In this document: piece after piece, positions 39,748 to 50,551 of the stretch | Numbering within the stretch: position 1 is the stretch's first letter | How the letters are laid out: every line of letters starts with the position of its first letter | Origin: Aquanectria penicillioides | Lineage: Eukaryota; Ascomycota; Sordariomycetes; Hypocreales; Nectriaceae | DNA length: 64,000 bases | Assembly: GCA_003415625.1 (NCBI GenBank) | Contig: PYIU01000006.1 | Location: 2,170,001-2,234,000 of the forward strand | Reading direction: 5' to 3' | Program-made: the position numbers and the translations under genes | Notes under the pieces: model-generated | What the model was told of the DNA's origin: nothing | Seen by the model: the letters and a program-made list of their open reading frames with translations, nothing else | Databases searched by the model: none

Positions 39748-41148
39748 GTGAAGGTGTGTTTGCTCTGTCATTTTCTCACGCTCACACTCAAGACACCTGA
39801 TAGGGACGTACGAACACACCGTACCATCCTCCCTCCCTCCCAGCAAATTCACTTGGCCTGGGTGGGCAATATGATGGATCCGATGCCAGGTTTGGGGGGG
39901 CAAGTCGGGCTCTGGGCGTTTCGTGGGGGGGGGGGATGGCATCTCGGTTAACGATTGAAGCATATACCCTTCCAGCCTTCGCCCCCTGAAGCACACACAA
40001 TTGTCCAACAAACTTGTAAGGGAGGACGGTGTCTGCGCGGTAGCTTGTCCACCGTTCTCACCTGTTTAGCAAATGCTCTCAAGCCTCAAAAGATGTCCGA
40101 AGTGAAGTGGAGATACGTGGGTGCTGTCAGTAGGAGCAAAGGAGAGCTTTCAAGAGGAAAACATTCCTGTACCTGTCTAGTCAAGTAGTCTGCAGGTACC
40201 CGAGTCGACTCGCGTTGGATGTCTCCATTTCTTCTCCCCATCCGCTCCTGTTCGAGGTTTAATTTCGTCTCCTCAGAATGGAGTAAAGCACTGAGCCAGG
40301 CACAGGAAGAGTGTAGGTACCTACCTACAGCCGTTAGTACGGAGTACCTGCCTTAGTATCGTTTTTAGCACTCCTTTTTAGTGCCCATCAGCACGCTCCC
40401 AAAACCGTCCATCAGCCTCAGCGCCTTTCAGCAGCCACAATCCGCTGATGTAGCGTGTTCGTACCCTCCTCTTTCCTCACCTCCCTCCCACCCTGGCAGT
40501 CCTGGTAGTCTCCACGCCCCCCCGGGCCCCTCCAAGCCCCGAAAATATAGTGGGTCACCTCCTTCCATACCTCGTGCCAGCCCTGGCCTAGTCTCTCTCA
40601 TGGGCCATGGGTCCCCCCAAATCCCCTCGCCTCCCGCATCCGCATCCGCGACCACATCCGCATCCGTCCCATCTTCAGTCCGGCCACAGTCGGTCAAACA
40701 ATCATCTTCATCACCACCATTCCCTCTCGTCCTCGCTTTCTGAGACATCCTCGACTCCCCCCGGGTTCGCCGACACCTTGCGACTGGTCGCCCATGAGCC
40801 TGCTCGCCGTCTGCTTGCCTCTTAGCCATCGATCCCGCTTGCATCTCCATTTATATCGTCGCCGGCATCGCTCGTGGCTTTCACATTTGCATTGACCACA
40901 CCACTACCTCTCCTTGGATAGACGGGCAGGACGTATTCGAGTTCTGTCGCCTGTTGGTTTCTGCTCGTCGTTGACGCCGTCGCCTCATACCATCGTTATT
41001 GTACCACCCGTATTAGGTGCTCTCTCATGATGCGACCTTGACCATCACCAAATCACATTTCTCTCTTCCCTCGTCCTCCCCCCTCTCTCTCCCGCCCCTC
41101 CCCTATTTCCTTTCTGCTAGGCAAAACATCTCGACTCTTGTATCGACA
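33059..41148. other. 8-kb gene-poor interval
   Basis: 3' flank of the GID7-like gene, then mixed-composition DNA with no gene I can support. Several frames of 200 or so codons exist (33241-33879 plus; 38785-39435 minus), but they show no domain, no conserved motif and no sensible splice context. Repeats: TTGCCTC copies at 34010-34034, a C13-type run near 35797-35808, a (GT)14 run at 39712-39740, a G-run near 39926-39935, and TACCTAGG-like words near 38133-38150 and 40313-40340. From about 40380 the DNA is pyrimidine-rich and is probably the promoter/leader of the PH-like gene. Confidence 0.45.
39712..39740 (+). repeat. (GT)14 microsatellite
   Basis: Perfect alternating GT run of 29 bases in gene-free DNA. 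Confidence 0.95.
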
Positions 41149-43162
41149 ATGGAGATTCTTGATGGGATGCTCATGGTCCCTCCGGACCGCGGTCAGATCC
41201 TTGGCAGGGCAGTTTGGAAGGTCTGTCTCGTCAATACTCTTGCTTGGAATCGGAAACAATCCCGCTAACTCTGAGTCTTCCTCGTAGACGCGGTATGTCG
41301 TGATCGGAAGGCGCAGCGCTGCCATAGCACAACACGGCAACCAGGGCCCTGGCTATTCTCAACTTGTGTCCAGCAGCCGGAATAACAGCTTGACCCCAAA
41401 ACCACTTGCAAAGGTTCCCACTGACGAATGCTGCCTCTACATATTCAAACACAAGGTGCGTGACTATTGCCCCGCCTCCTACAAGCGACGGGGTTCTTTC
41501 CAGTGACATTCACTAACCAATGTGGATTCAGGAGGACACTGAACCAAGCCAACAGTGGCCTGTGAGCTGCATTACTGATTGCCAGGTCCAAATGGTTGCC
41601 CATCGCAAACAGGGCCCTGTTTTGCCCACCCTCGTCGTCACGATATCCGACAAAGAGCGAAAACGACGATCTAGCCGTGCCGCTGGCCTCATCTCGTCGA
41701 GCAAAGAGTCTAGCTCTACGACAATGTGGTTCCGCACGCCACCGGACGACCACCATCCTAGTCTGCATGAGTGGGCACGCTTCATTCTATCCAAGAAAAC
41801 GCCCATGAGCCCCGAGAGCCCCATGTCTCCTCAATTCTCTAACCCCTTTTCGCCACGCTCCCGTGATACGTCCGACTACTTTTCGCGCCCGACGAGTGGC
41901 AACCAGTCCGGTCGATCGGACACTCGTGGTCTCCAACATAAGAGCTCCGCAAACACGCATTCTACCGGCAATGGCCCTCGTGACAGGCCCTCACCTTTAG
42001 TTCAGAGTCGCCCAGTCTGCGATCCAAGCGAAGCGATGTTTCGTCACCCTCCAGTTCCAATTACCCAGCTCAGCAGTTGGCGTACCAGGTTCCTGGGCAG
42101 CACTACACCACAGTGCTCCCGACCGACCTTCCATCGCCTATTGCTTCCACTGGAGACTACCAAGGAGAGTTTATTGAAGGATGGACATCTGCCCAAGGGC
42201 GATCCTCTACCATGAGCTCACCCATTCGGGGAAGAGACAGCATCAGCTCGCAGACACCACAGCCGTCGATCACTGCGACGGATTCGAGTTCCCCCCCAGC
42301 GCCCCGTGAGACAATTCTTGATAGAGCTTTCCAGATGAGATGCATACCTGGGTCTGAGCGGGAGGTTCCTGGGGAAGAGCATCTAAGCTCCTTGGCGAGA
42401 TTCGAAGCACTGATGCAGGATGCTGACGAGAAACAAAAGCAGAGGGAAGCAGCCGAACGAGCGCAGCAAATCGCAATGCGGAGTGCTTTTGAGGCGTCTG
42501 ACAGCTCTGACAACGATAAAGACGGGGACTCTGACGACTTGGATGAAGATGCATACGGCGGACATAATGCAGAGCGACGCGGCCCAGCATTGATCCCCCC
42601 CACAACGCAACGCGCCTTGCAGTTTATTGCTGGCCGGCATCAGGCCGACCAGCCTTCAAGTTCCGTGAGGCCACCAGCCTCCAGGACTGCGATCAACAGC
42701 ATGCGGGTGGATGCCACAAGTATAGTTAACCAGGGACCCCTCATTCGCCCACATACCGCCCATGCTAAGAGCAGAACCGAAACCAACCAGAGGACGCAAA
42801 GTACGCCCCAGTTGGCGGCGGCCATGGCCAGCATGGAAATATCCAACAAGGCATCCGAGGATGCGCTCACCAGACCCGTTGGAGATAAGCGACTGTCAAC
42901 GTCCAGCGCCAAAAGGTTGAGTTTCACCGAGTTTACCAAAAGGCTCTCTAGCACCAGCAGCTTACTGCTAGTCCAGACGAACGCTAGTGGGGGGAGTTCC
43001 CGGGGAAGCAGCGAGATCGACATCCAGCCATCATCCATACCCCGTGGGACGCTGAACCCGCGAGGAACGGCACCTCCGCAGCGAGATCGAGATGAAAGCG
43101 ACAGAAGATGCGGGTGGCGCAATAGCGTCGGCGTCATCGGCACCGAGGGCGGTTTCCTATAA
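41149..43162 (+). CDS. PH-domain-like fungal protein with long disordered tail (one-base frame problem)
   Basis: Starts MEILDGMLMVPPDRGQILGR and continues after splicing into KTRYVVIGRR, then CLYIFKHK/EDTEPSQQWPVSCI. The strand pattern resembles a pleckstrin-homology fold at residues 1-150 and would suggest membrane or protein binding. Exons are 41149-41220, 41288-41455 and 41532-43162. The rest is Ser/Pro-rich, with a central predicted coiled region rich in Glu/Gln/Lys (FEALMQDADEKQKQREAAERAQQ), an acidic patch and several SxSS/KRLS motifs. Near 41970-42010 the frame changes: upstream ...GPRDRPSPL, downstream FSSESPSLRSKRSD.... Either one base is missing, for example one C in the CCC at about 41989 (product 623 residues), or an unannotated 77-base intron 41929-42005 (G|GTCTCC...TTCAG) restores the frame (597 residues). 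The coding character on both sides favours the first. No pathway is assignable. Confidence 0.75.
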
Positions 43163-44246
43163 CCCAAGTCTTTTAACGGAATGTGCAATACCGGCTACTT
43201 TCGACATCTTCCAGGCATGACCATCACTCACGGCTTCATATAGCGATTTGTTTTTTTTTCTCTTGCTTTTTTTTTCCCTTTTTTTTTTTTTCAAGATTTT
43301 GTTTTCTGCGTGCATCCACATGGGACGAGAACATCGGCACACGGGGCGGCTTTGGAATGTTTTGTACGATCTACTTGATACCAGATGATGTTTACCCATC
43401 ATGATGCTTACGATGAGGGTGAAGATAAGAGGGGGCGGGGGGCTTGCTGGACAAATAGCCCTTCGACTTGTTTTTCAATTTTGTTGATGTCGCATCGGAT
43501 AAACCTCAACTGCCTCGAGAAAGTTATTTGGATGCAGACTTTCCCCAATTCTGGGTCAGCAAGAGTCGAAGAGAAAACGTGTATATCACGGGCTTGGGCA
43601 CGTAGGAGAGCAGATAATATCATGGAACTAATAAGAATCCTCAATGTGTTGTGTTATTCTTCTATTTTCATTTTGGGATAGGGGGCGGGAGGGTAATCAC
43701 GAATGCGAATAGAATCACGACCATTTCGTACTAGTCTTGCAGCCTATTGACCTTGCATTGGGATACTCTACCCAACCTATATTTACTCTGTAGAGCATTA
43801 TTTTATGCAGCATGCTATGACTCAGTAGTGTTGTGTTGCAAATGTCTCCACTGAATAAGGGGTGTTGTTGGTTCATTGGTTGCATTGTGTTTTCTCCGGT
43901 AAGTTGCAATTCGGTGGTATTTTCGGAGGGGCAAAACATTTTACCTCTTAATCTGTGTATCCTCTGCCTTGTGCTTCTTTCGTATCGGCACATGATGTAC
44001 TACCTGTGTAGTGTGCTGGTGCCTCTTTTTGGTATATTTCTTCGTTCATCTCGTCATTCGAGATGCTCTGCTCTTCCACCAGCCCATCAATACATAGACT
44101 TCGCCACTATCACTCATATCTAGAACCTTGCGTAAAACCTCTCTTGATCTGACCCTCCTAAATCAGACGGTGTGCATTGTGCGAACCAATAATCAGCCAA
44201 CGCATACTCTTGTTCCTCAGACCTCTAATTAAAAACATGGGCCAGT
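43163..44246. other. Convergent spacer between the PH-like gene and CSE1
   Basis: Tail-to-tail 3' flanks. Poly-T tracts occur at about 43250-43295. It is AT-rich toward 43650-44230, with no coding signal. Confidence 0.5.
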
Positions 44247-47200
44247 TCATCGAATGTACTTGACGATAGCCTCCTGCTCCTCAGGGTTCAGGCGCTGACT
44301 GATGAAGCCTTCAATGGCACCACCATGTCGCTGGTTGGCACCAACCATGTACTCCTTGACCCATGTGGTGACGTCCAAAACGTCAGGGAAATCATCCCGC
44401 ACAAGAGCTTTGCAAGTGTTGAGGGCGGTGAAGGACATACCGAATCCAATGTCGTCAACATCGGCTTCGGCGACGATTTCATCTCCAGTTCCAACGGCTA
44501 CCGTAGGGGGGTTGGCAAGGAGCGCTAGTAGCTTGCGACAGCTGTTGGCCCAACCCTTCATAAACCTCTGGCTGAAAGCCTGAGAATCGCACAGAGTCTT
44601 TGTGAGAGAAATGACGGCAACCTTTCGGTCTACGGGACGAGCAAGCTTTTCAGTTTCGGCAAGAACGAATGCAGGGTATACCTGGGTGAAAACACCCTGC
44701 TCAACGTTGTCAGATTGCTTGATGAAAAAGTCGGTTCCATATCCAACTTCCAGCCGGGCTGATACAAGGTGATAGAACCTGACAAAGCGCAGCTTGAACG
44801 AGTCTGCGGGGTTGCCCTGCAACTTCGTGTATAGGAGGCGAAGAATCGTGCCAAAATATGGCTCCAAGACGGACCTGGTGTAATGGTTAGCATACGGTCT
44901 GACTTGGGTCAACAATACGGGACACTTACGGCTCAAAGGACTTGACGATGGAGTCGAGGAGATCAAATGCATGAATCTCCGACTTCTTCCCGCTGAGAAG
45001 CTTCTGGAAAATGCCGAGCACAGGCTCAACCTGGTTGTCGGTAATGATGGCCTGGGACGCTCGGGGGACGACAGCCGAGAGCAGACGAGTGCAAGCGGGT
45101 ACATTTCCTCTGGTCTCCCAAAGAGGGGGGTTCAGCAAGGGACCCAAAAGGGCCTTGTAATTATCCGAAATGGTCTCCGCTGGGCTGGACTCAAGGAGCT
45201 GGGCGAGGATTTGAAACACGTATTGCATAAACTCTAAATGGGTTGTCAGAAAGGAGAGTGTCCTCAATGGATCTAACTGAATTTGCTTACCGGTAACATC
45301 TTCAACAAGGATCTGGTGGAATGAATCCCACAGCTTTTGGTTGAAAAGAGCAGCGTTAGTAGGAGCGCAGTACCGCACAAGAGCGCCAATGGCTTCGAAG
45401 TGGTAGTAGTAGAATCGAGGGTTACTGGGGTTCTGTTTCATGACGTTGGTGATGAGGATAAGATGGGTAAGAACGTTGTCTAGAATGGCGATAGCGCCAT
45501 CCTTGATAACGATTAGGATTCTCATAACACATCGCATCAAGAACTCGTTCTCCTGAAGCTTGGCTGGGCTTGTCTCTTTCTCAATAAGCTTGAATAGATG
45601 ACCCAGAAGATCCTTGGCAAAGGGCTCGATGTCCGCTCGAGGAAAGACGGGAATGCCTTCGTCATCGGTAAGGAACAAGACTCTTTCAACGGCGATTGCG
45701 GCGTAGGTGTATACGACGTAGTTATCTGAATTCAGGTTCTGGATTAGGGGTCCCAATACTTGCTTCCACTGCTCCTTAGATAGCTGACTGCGGAATGTAT
45801 ACAGGTACTTGATGGCATCCACTTTTGAAATGGGCTCTACGCCATCATTAGTGACGAGGTCCTGGGCGATATGCTGCTCGAAGAATTGGACAACATTGAC
45901 CAATGGATTGACCGTCTTGACACCCTGGGCGGCGGTAACAGCGCCCTTGGCAGCAATTGAGAGGAAGAGGTAGATGGCAGTGTCCTTGGCTTTCCAATCC
46001 GACTTATCCTGAGAGAGGTAATGGTTGATGTACTTGGATACGACCGTGGTAACGGGGCTCTCAAACTTCTCCTGGAGCTTTCGGAGGAAGTCAGTGGCGG
46101 ATCGGCGTCTCGAATCAGTGTCAGATCCTTCGAGATCCCGTCGGATAAACTCGATAGGCTCGTCCTCGAATAGTTCCATATCGGACTCGCGGAGCGCTAC
46201 ATTTGGTAAGATGACCTTTTCCACAATCTGGGTAAGCACCTCCTCATTGTTGAAGATAGCTGAGTGTCCTCGGGTGGAGGCGACCGCTGTCAGAAAGTGC
46301 AAAGCTTTGCTCACGATAATGTCGTATTTAGTCTCAGAACCAGTGGACGAAAGGAGGTTCCAGGCTTTCTCAATGAATGGCTGACAGTACTTGGAGAAGT
46401 CTTCATCGAACTTAACGGTATACAACTCCAAAAGCTCACAGATATCCGCCTTCACGGTATCCACTATGCTTGTCTCAGTTTCATCATCGGTTTCCAAGAG
46501 AGTATCGCTGTACGTGAGGTACTTGTGGAGGAGCTCAGAAATGCTGGCGAGGTTCTCCTCGAAAATAGGTGGCAGATCGTGGCATGACATGTCGTACATG
46601 ATCTTGATTTGAAGGTCTAAGGTCTCGAACCAGCCCTGTAGGGCCTCCTTGTTGCCTGCGTTCTCGGAAATCTTCTTGTCGGTTGTCTGAGGCAAAGCAC
46701 ATTAGCGCCCAAAATTTGGGCTTGAGCACGAACCGATCGACTTACCACCAATAGCTGAACAAAAGGCTGACCGAAGGTCTCAATGACATGGTTTATCTCC
46801 ATGTACAACTCATCAGTGCGGAAGAGCGGTCTCCATCGGACAAAGATGGAGTGTGCAACTTCGAGGACGCCGACGTTGACCTTGGGGTCGGTAGCGGAAA
46901 ACCGGCTGACGAGTTCCTGAGAGTGGCCATAGTGAGCGATGGGTACTTATTTGACGAGAGGAAGGGGAGACATACATGTGTGAGGGTGTCCCACCGCCTC
47001 CAGAAGTCAGAATCGGCGATCACACTGATAGCGTGACCGAGCTGGGCCTGGATATTGGACGGGGACTGGATCATTAGGCCGATGAGAAGCTCTTTGATGG
47101 CTGTAACCTCATCTTGAGGTAGCTTGTAGTTGCCTTCTTCGTCCTGGATTGAAGGTCTGAGTTTAGTACTTGTATGATCGATGGTTCAACAGAAGCATGG

Positions 47201-47536
47201 AATGGGAGGATCGAGGGTCGAAGAGATTCGCAAAGTCGACGCACCACATAGTTTGCTCGGATGAAATTCTTGAAGGCCAAAGCGGCAGCCAGCCGAGTCT
47301 TGGGAGGGAGAGTGGTCGAGCTGACAATGTTGAGCAGATTGAGTGAGTATTGCGGCTTTGCAGCTTCGACTTTGAGGGCGGCCTCGGCTGTTGGGATGGG
47401 TTTGTTTATTAGCGAAAGGATCGCGGGGCAACAACGAGGCGGGATAGCAACGGAGGGACTGGGTACCTTTGCGGTGCTGGGAAGGATCAAGAGTTGCATC
47501 AAGCAACTGGGAAATGTGACCAATGTCGGCCGCCAT
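44247..47536 (-). CDS. CSE1: Importin-alpha re-exporter (CAS/CSE1 exportin)
   Basis: Karyopherin-beta family exportin that carries importin alpha back to the cytoplasm with RanGTP. Seven exons: 47467-47536, 47245-47387, 46976-47143, 46746-46916, 45291-46686, 44930-45233 and 44247-44874. The sum is 2880 bases and 959 residues, the usual length. The N-terminal importin-beta/Ran-binding region is MAADIGHISQLLDATLDPSQHRKAEAALK ... LAAALAFKNFIRANYV. The CSE1-type HEAT core follows (LYMEINHVIETFGQPFVQLL, YDMSCHDLPPIFEEN, FYYYHFEAIGALVRYC, NVPACTRLLSAVVPRA). The C-terminal CAS/CSE domain ends FISQRLNPEEQEAIVKYIR. All introns are GT...AG and 50-75 bases. The start at 47536 is the only ATG fitting the family N-terminus, and minus-strand pyrimidine tracts lie just upstream. 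Confidence 0.97.
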
Positions 47537-50528
47537 GATGAGAGTTTGTGAGGAGAGGAGAGGGGAGAGGGAGAGAGGGCGTGGGAGGATGAAGAAGGGA
47601 AAAGAGATGGACAGAAGAGGCGGCGGTGGAGGTTTGCTTGGCTTGGTTGGACTGGTTGCTGCAAGCTTGTTGTGAGTACAGCTCTTGGTCGCTCGCTGAA
47701 AAAAAACAAAAAAACAGCACGGAGTAATCAAGGCGTTTTTTCAGGTTGCGCTCGCACCGAACACCAGTTGCACTGGCCTTGCTGCCACTAAACCGGCCAT
47801 GGTAGCTCCCCTGCCAGGCTCCTGGGGCGAGAGGGGCTTGCCAGGAAGTATAGGTGTGGGGCTACTAACACCGTTTGGCGGGGAGCTCTGCCGGTTTGGA
47901 CACAAGCAATGACATGGCAGCTTGGCTACGTTGAGATCTAGAATGGACTATCGTTTCATGCATATCTTTTACTCCATTTTTGTTATGGGTTTCTATAACC
48001 GAGTTGAAAAGAAAGGAAATGAAAGGAAATGAAAAGAGACTCGTTTTGTTTGTGATGAACAAATAATCGCCGCCGCTGCCCTGGGCTTTCTTACAACTAA
48101 CATAAGCAACTGGCTGTGTAAGAAACGAGATGAGACGATGTTGTGTTACGGAATACGTTCCTGGCTTACCTAAGGTACCTCAGCCCGGAAGCAGGCAGGC
48201 ACTCGGGGTCCCAGGTGAGGTATCTGCAATGCGAAGATGGCAAAGAAAAAAAAAGATTTTGACACGATCAAGTAAGTACCTACCTCGGCAGGTCAGCAGT
48301 ATCGTCACATGAGGCACAACAGGCCATCTCAACTCATCTCAAGATATCTGTGCCTGCCAACCCAGGTACTTAGTGAGGAAGAGCTTGTGCCATGACTTAT
48401 GCCTCAACAACAGGATTATTGGGCCGCCCTCCGGGGATCAAGAGATGAACGGTCACATCTCAAAATGATTTGTTTGCTTCTTGTGGTCGCACTGGGTCCC
48501 ATCCTTTCTAACTGATACCACGTAGATGCAATTGAGAACAATTTGTCTCAAGGTGCCTCCTCAAAGTGCACTCATGTGGCTGAATTTTGCGAAATGTACA
48601 GCACAACCCCTGAATTATTGTGCAAGTGCTTCCAGCTTGCGGGGGACTCCTGCAAAGTACTCGTAACTCTCAACGTTAACCACAAAATATCTTCAAAATA
48701 GAATCCAAATCATTGTGCTAACCTAGGTTTTCCTTTGAGCCCTTTTTTTCTTCTGGTATTGGTAAGTATTCTTTTTATGGTTTTGTTGTATTTTGAACCT
48801 GGGTGGAGCCTAAAAATGGCAGGTAGCGCTAGTGCAATAACTAAGGGATTGTACTGTACTTACCTAGGTAACTACCTAGGTACCTAGGTACACAGTTACC
48901 GCGGTACGAGCACTAGGCACCTAGGTAGGTATAGTACTGAGACAGGTGAGCTTGACAAGGAAGTGCGCGATGCTTTATGGCACCTTGTGTTCGTGATCAT
49001 TTGCAAAAAGAAACAACGAGGCCACTTGCATACCTACCTAGGTACTAGGTAAGGCATTCTACTTGACTTGATTGCCTAGGTAGACACTAACCATCTTGTG
49101 CAAGCCCCATACTCCCTCCCCCTACCTACCTAGGTAAGTACCTACCTAGGTAGGTAGGTAGCCAGCTCCTACTGCCTGAGTAAATAGGTAGGTACCTAGG
49201 TACTTACTTGGGGAGCTTCTACCTCGTAGAATGTAGGTACCTAGGCACCAGATACATCGAGGCAGCGCTAGACAAAACAAGCAAAACTGCTCCCATCATG
49301 CACATTTCAGAGCTGGATACGACCCTGTCTCTGAGGCTCTATCCCCTCTTGAATATTCGCCATCCTCAAAACTGCAGGTACGTAGTGCAGTGGCTGGCCG
49401 GTCAATCATGGAGGCCACGCTTTGCATGATTGGCTCCTTGTCCCCGGACGGCAAGGTAAGGTACAATGCCTGGCTTGTACGGTAGCCGTACATGGCGAGG
49501 TACGCAGTTCCTCACAGTTGGTGAGATCCCTGAACTGTTCGTGGTCTGCACTCTGCCCTAAGCCAGCCACTGGGGTTGGCCAGCGACGCCTTGTTAGTTC
49601 CCTATTGGCAGAGTCGGCGCGGGGGGCTTTGCCAGCAAAGTTGAGCTCGTGTCGCCTTAGCCCAAGTACTTTACCCAAGGCGGCAGGTAACGTAGGTACC
49701 TAGGTACCTAGGTAAGCTAAACAAGAAGTACCTCCAAAAAGTACTTATCTCAAGGTACCTCGTCTGATCGACGGGCCCTGCAGCTACCTCCGACCTTCGT
49801 CCCAGTCAGAGTCTGACGACGGCCGGCCCTCTTTCAACCTTCAACTTTCAACCCGCAGCCCGCCTCAGTCTCGATCTTGAATCCCTCAGCTGCGACTCCC
49901 CCAAACCTCGACGAGCCCATGCTCAACGCTCTCATCCGATGACCGACCGATTTTCTCACGAGTCCAGTTGAATTCCACCTGTCCCTGCTTCGTCCCTGCT
50001 CCTCCGCGCACAACCAGCTGCTCAGCTTCGCCCCGCCGTCGTGCCCTCTGTGGTCCCTCTGCGCCCACTTCGCTTCCTCTTCTACTCCCACTCCCGCTCC
50101 CGCGGCCGGCCTCAACCTTACTATCCCGTTCAAAGCTGCCACCTTCCGCTTGCCCTTTGGCCTATTAATGACCACGCCTAAATCTGTTGTCCTCATATCT
50201 CATTCCCAACATTTAGCGGGTACCTTGTTGGCCTCGATAGCACATGTTTCGTTGGTGAGACTTACCTGCGCAGCCTGCTTGACTTACTCCTGCACCCTAC
50301 ACCCGAGCTGCCGCGACGTCCGTCGCTCGCATCGCACGACACAACCAGAGGTGCCACACTTGGATGCCCTCTTTCCCGATTCTCCCTTGTACTCGTCCAT
50401 CCTGCATCAACGTTTTTGCTTCCCCTGCAACCTTTGTCGATGCTTCTCGTCCTGCCTCGTTTTGTCTTTGTCTTTGACACTACCTTCTATCGATCGACCT
50501 ACTCTACCGATGACGGCGCACTCAGCAC
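47537..50528. other. Divergent spacer between CSE1 and TSC2
   Basis: The CSE1 upstream region is pyrimidine-rich on the minus strand to about 47720. The middle part, 48.1-49.75 kb, carries the CCTAGG palindrome field listed separately. From 49.8 kb on, C/T-rich DNA probably forms the TSC2 promoter and leader, with an overlapping upstream frame at 50168-50551. Confidence 0.5.
48861..49715. repeat. Dispersed TACCTAGGTA palindrome field
   Basis: Twelve CCTAGG hexamers lie in about 850 bases, most in the context TACCTAGGTA, with many half-copies (TAGGTAGG, GGTACC). They occur as pairs or triplets, for example at 48861-48890 and 49694-49715, separated by ordinary sequence, so this is not one simple tandem array. 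Similar words occur singly near 38.1 and 40.3 kb. Chance would give well under one CCTAGG in this length. The function is unknown. Confidence 0.85.
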
Positions 50529-50551
50529 ATGAACGGACGGTTCTCTGCTAA
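50168..50551 (+). promoter_or_regulatory. Upstream frame overlapping the TSC2 start
   Basis: ATG at 50168 opens a 127-codon frame (MTTPKSVVLISHSQH...) that ends at 50551, 23 bases inside the TSC2 coding sequence in another frame. If the mRNA begins upstream, this would reduce initiation at 50529. If transcription begins downstream, it is irrelevant. Composition is typical of a pyrimidine-rich leader, so a protein product is unlikely. Confidence 0.3.
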
